A DNA stretch of 64,000 bases, taken from positions 1 to 64,000 of the forward strand of contig JARPUW010000335.1 of assembly GCA_030533445.1 (NCBI GenBank), given 5' to 3'. The translations under genes were made by a program, and so were the position numbers. Of the stretch, positions 60,798 through 64,000 are shown piece after piece. Under the pieces are notes generated by a model. The model worked only from the letters and a program-made list of their open reading frames with translations, made no database searches and was not told the origin of the DNA. How positions within the stretch are numbered: the stretch's first letter is position 1; the number at the start of each line of letters is the position of its first letter. This DNA is from Cyprinodon diabolis. Taxonomy: Eukaryota; Chordata; Actinopteri; Cyprinodontiformes; Cyprinodontidae.

Positions 60798-62879
60798 TTA
60801 TAATTCTCCCGTATACCCAAAACTTCGGCACGTAACTAGTCCCGCACGGTTTGGCGGATCGGGCCCAAAGTTGGCACACGCGTCGGGACCAATGGGGTGA
60901 TGTGTGCTTGTATAAAACTTTCTCATTAGTCCGAAGGTTTGCGAATTATTAGCGAAAACGTCGCAAAAAAATCCCATAGGAAATGAATGGGGAGAGGAAA
61001 AAAAAAGCATAAAAAACAGCACTTCACTGTGTCGGCATACATTCACCTAGAAAAACAGTTTGAAGCTCAGTTTGTAGATAAATCCTTCGTCTATTTAAAA
61101 CTGAAGACGGTATGTTGATAACTGCTACGGTTTTTGTATAATCAGACCTCAAGCGCCACAAAGTTTTAGCAAAATCCAGCCTGCTAGAGTGGAGCAACTG
61201 AAAAGCTAGAGTGTGAGGCAGGCGTTTTTTAAACACAAAAAAACATTTTAAACTCGCCCTCACGGCCACATATTTATAGCTAGAGTCACCATTTTTGGTC
61301 AGTTTGTAGACTGAAATCTCTGGACCCACACAATATCTTCGGAATTACGGTAGGATTAATACTTTTCCTTAAAAACCCTCCAGACCGACCTAAAGTCGAT
61401 GAAAATCAGAGCCGTTTTTCATTGGTTTTGGAGCAGAAGAGGGGAGAAAAACGAATCAGACTATGTGTTTTAAAGTCGTCATAAATATTTTTCTGAATGA
61501 CACACATACACCAAAGTTGGCATAGTTGGAGTCGAAGGATGACTGACGCTCACGGTGAAAAATTTTTTTGAATAACTCATACGGTTTTTGCTCAGCAGTC
61601 GTTTGTTCGGAGGACATTTTAAGCACCTGAAAGCTGAGTGACAGTGACCTGCTGCAGCTAGCTCAATTAGAAGCTTAGGTGTGATGAAACGTTTTTTCTT
61701 TTTCTTTCTCTTCCCATTCAGGTTGTAGATGACCTACAGCCATGAAAGTTACTCCAATTGAAGACAAGATATAGCTGTCGCTTAGATAAAAAGAATTTTT
61801 CAGATACCTTTTACGGTTTTTACTCAGCAGTCGTTTGTTCGGAGGGGTGCTTTAGCAGCTAAAAGGTCAGTGAGAGTGAGGTCCTGCAGTTCAAACAAAG
61901 GGAGGAGCAGGTGGGCCAACCATTTTGTTTGTGCTTCGTTTTGGGTTGTGAAAGACCTACAGACATGAAGGTTACCCCAGTCTGAGACAAAGGATAGATG
62001 TTGCTTTCACTTAAAGAATTTTTCAGATACCTTTTACGGTTTTTGCTCAGCAGTCGTTTGTTCGGAGGGTAAGCACCTGGAAGCTAGCTGACAGTTAGCT
62101 TCTGCAGCAGCCTGCTAGAGTGCAGCTGCTGAAATCTTAGTGTGAGGCGGCCATTTTTTTAAGATCAAACATCTTATTCTCGCCCTCACGGCCACATATT
62201 TGGAGCTACAGTCACCATTTTTGGTCAGTTTGTAGACTGAAACCTCTGGACTCACACAATGTCTTCGGAATTACGGTAGGATTAATACTTTTCCTTAAAA
62301 ACCCTCCAGACCAACCTAAAGTCGATGAGAGTTTCAGCCTTTCTCTATTCTTTTTGAGCTGAAGATGGGAGAGAAACGAATCAGACTATGTGTTTTCAAC
62401 TGGTCATAAATATTTTTCTGAATGACACACATACACCAAAGTTGGTATAGTTGGAGTCGAAGGATTGCTGATGCTCATGGTGAAAATGTTTTTTGAATAA
62501 CTCATACGGTTTTTGATCAGTAGTCGTTTGTTCGGTGCCGTTCTTCCCATACAAAAAAGCCTGGGAAGAAGAAACCAATAGTGAGTGCAGCTGTTGTCTG
62601 TGTCAGTGAGAGGCTCGTTAAGCGTTGTCAAGGTTACCAAGCTTCAAACAGATTTTACCTCTGCTGTTTTAAACAGCACATATTAATCTAATGGAGGGTG
62701 AAAGGACTGATTTAACATTGGGAAATGGATACTATATGACTGCTGTCCATGACACTTCCCTTGCCACTCAGCACTGATAGACTTTCAAAATAAGACTCCA
62801 GGGACCCTACAAAATAAAAGCCTCTATATTTTTTACATATATTTATTGCCCTATATGGCTCAACATTATGACCCAAACT

Positions 62880-63990
62880 CAACCCCCGTTTTAGAGAATA
62901 GACTCTAGGAGACTGTTTAAAACACACCCTATAGGCAAAATTTCAAAATAAAAGCCTCCCATTTCCGCTTCATCTACTGCCCTAATAACATGGAAAAAGA
63001 GTGATTTAACGATTGGAAAAAGTAATCAACTATCATTGACGGGGTCTGAAACATTTTCTATAAACACAACTCTGTTGGACTTTCAAAATAAGGACTCCAG
63101 GGACCCTACAAAATAAAAGCCTCTAGATTATACTAATGCATTAATTGATGCAAATGGCTTCAACATTATGACCCAAACTCTTTCCAGGTTGTTTTTATTA
63201 GACCTCTAGTGACCTTTTCAAAACACACCCCAGAGCAAATTTTCACAATAAAAAGTCTCCCATTTACTCTGTAATACAGCAACTATTCCACCTAATAACA
63301 TGGAAAACCAGTGATTTAACATTTGGAAAATGGATTCTATATCACTGCTGGGCGTGACCCATCTTTTGATGCACATTCATGATAGACTTTCAAAATAAGA
63401 CTACAAGGACTCTACAGAATAAAAGCCTCTTCCTTATACACACTCATACATTCTGGCATATTGCTCATTGCCATTGGTGATTTCATCACTGCAATGGCTC
63501 TTAGGAAGGCGGGCGGAGCCCGCCCAATGGTAAAACAGGCGGGCGGAGCCCGCCAAAGGTGATTACATCACTGCAATGGCTCCTTAGCAGGCGGGCGGAG
63601 CCCGCCATTGGTGATTTCATCACTGCAATGGCTCTTAGAAGGCGGGCAGAGCCCGCCATTGGTGATTTTTTTTCTTCACTGAGATGGCTCCTAGCAGGCG
63701 GGCGAAGCCCGCCAACTGGGCTTTACCCACTGTGTTTCAATATGGACAACCCATATTACCCTTGTGCATCATACGCTGTGCACGTCTATTTCCCAGATTT
63801 CAGCACAAGTGGCACACAGCTCTCTTTGCCCATGAACTTGCCCTCTTTCCTTCCCTCAGCAGCCCTCAAAGGCGTAAGCAGTTGGTCTGGGGAGCCCCGA
63901 CGTCCACTTGCCAGGGCCGTATTGGGCCCGGTTTTTCCCCAGACGGGCAGTAGGTGGCCCCCCTCAAAAATTTCTTTAGAAATTTTTCTA
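62880..63990. other. Stretch of clustered single-base insertions
   Basis: Compared with the other units, bases are added at AACCCCCG, TAGGCAAAATTT, GGAAAAAGTAATC, ACGGGGTCTGAAAC, AAGGACTCC, GGCTTCAAC, CTCTTTCCAGG, GACCTCTAG, TAAAAAGTC, ATTCCACC, GGAAAATGG, CGTCCACTTG, TTGGGCCCGGTTTTTCCCC and TCAAAAATTTC. Almost all are insertions next to an identical base. This pattern points to consensus error, not to a diverged unit. Confidence 0.88.
63471..63713 (+). repeat. GC-hairpin array, U20: five hairpins with insertions
   Basis: The standard five-hairpin array is stretched by single-base insertions (TTAGGAAGG, CGCCCAATGG, GGTAAAACAGG, GGCTCCTTAGC, an extra T in the T-run). The hairpin cores themselves are intact. 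Confidence 0.93.
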
Positions 63991-64000
63991 GTTATTATTA

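Larger units (their letters stand above)
1..64000 (+). repeat. Megasatellite array, ~3.17-kb unit, about 20 copies
   Basis: The same ~3.17-kb sequence recurs head to tail across the entire window, with no unique sequence between copies and no flank visible at either end. Landmarks such as AATTCTCCCGTATACCC, TATAAAACTTTC and GCCTGGGAAGAAGAAACC recur once per unit, spaced 3,042-3,461 bp apart, with one short 2,244-bp unit. Point differences between units are sparse; most length differences come from internal sub-repeats changing copy number. No unit holds a recognisable gene. I infer a eukaryotic satellite of composite origin, possibly heterochromatic. The chromosomal site cannot be told from the sequence. 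Confidence 0.99.
60798..64000 (+). repeat. Unit U20, reaching the window edge, 3' part error-prone
   Basis: A full unit except perhaps its last bases. Up to about 62,880 it matches its neighbours normally. Beyond that it carries a one-base insertion every few tens of bases, mostly in homopolymers. It has CATTCAGGTTGTAG (near 61716), shared with U4 and U18. Confidence 0.95.

Noticed and set aside
1..64000. Hidden unique insertion between units
   Set aside because: All unit-length differences are accounted for by the GC array, the minisatellite, (TTA)n steps, the U7 deletion, the U18 duplication and small indels. No foreign sequence remains.

Overview
The whole window is one tandem array of a very long repeat unit. 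I find no convincing protein-coding, rRNA or tRNA gene. About 20 head-to-tail copies lie in the same orientation and run off both edges of the window. The typical unit is about 3.17 kb, and unit lengths range from 2,244 to 3,461 bp. I phase units at the conserved AATTCTCCCGTATACCC segment: starts at 474, 3643, 6685, 9881, 13259, 16571, 19740, 21984, 25156, 28327, 31435, 34609, 37822, 40990, 44409, 47650, 50821, 54196, 57657 and 60798. A partial unit occupies 1-473, and the unit at 60798 is still running at 64000. I call these U0 to U20.

Every unit has the same layout. First comes a CpG-dense leader of about 250 bp after a (TTA)n tract. Next is about 1.6 kb built from seven diverged ~230-bp monomers, in which a ~430-bp block occurs twice, ~930 bp apart. 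Then come one partial and two full copies of a ~292-bp AT-rich sub-repeat carrying AATAAA motifs. A short array of GC-rich hairpins (GGCGGGC-NNN-GCCCGCC, mostly on a 51-bp period) follows. The unit ends in a ~270-bp cap of nested inverted repeats, sometimes followed by 1 to 4 copies of a 66-72-bp hairpin minisatellite. Repetition is therefore nested at the scales of 3, ~51, ~66, ~230, ~292, ~930 and ~3,170 bp.

The array looks eukaryotic: there is no dense gene content, the unit is a multi-kilobase satellite, and many unit-specific changes are CpG to TpG/CpA, the mark of methylated DNA. The style of the leader beside the TTA microsatellite, and of the AT-rich segments, reminds me of interspersed repeats in ray-finned fish. 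That is recollection and could not be checked here. The array shows how it turns over: a unit that lost ~925 bp between internal direct repeats (U7), a unit with a clean 291-bp duplication (U18), expansions and contractions of hairpin and minisatellite copy number, and near-identical units far apart (U5/U13, U12/U19).

The open reading frames present are by-products of repeat periods divisible by three (51, 66, 27) or of homogenised non-coding sequence. From about 62,880 to the end the sequence gains a one-base insertion every few tens of bases, mostly in homopolymers, which looks like unpolished consensus near a contig edge rather than biology. The first 473 bases show a milder version.
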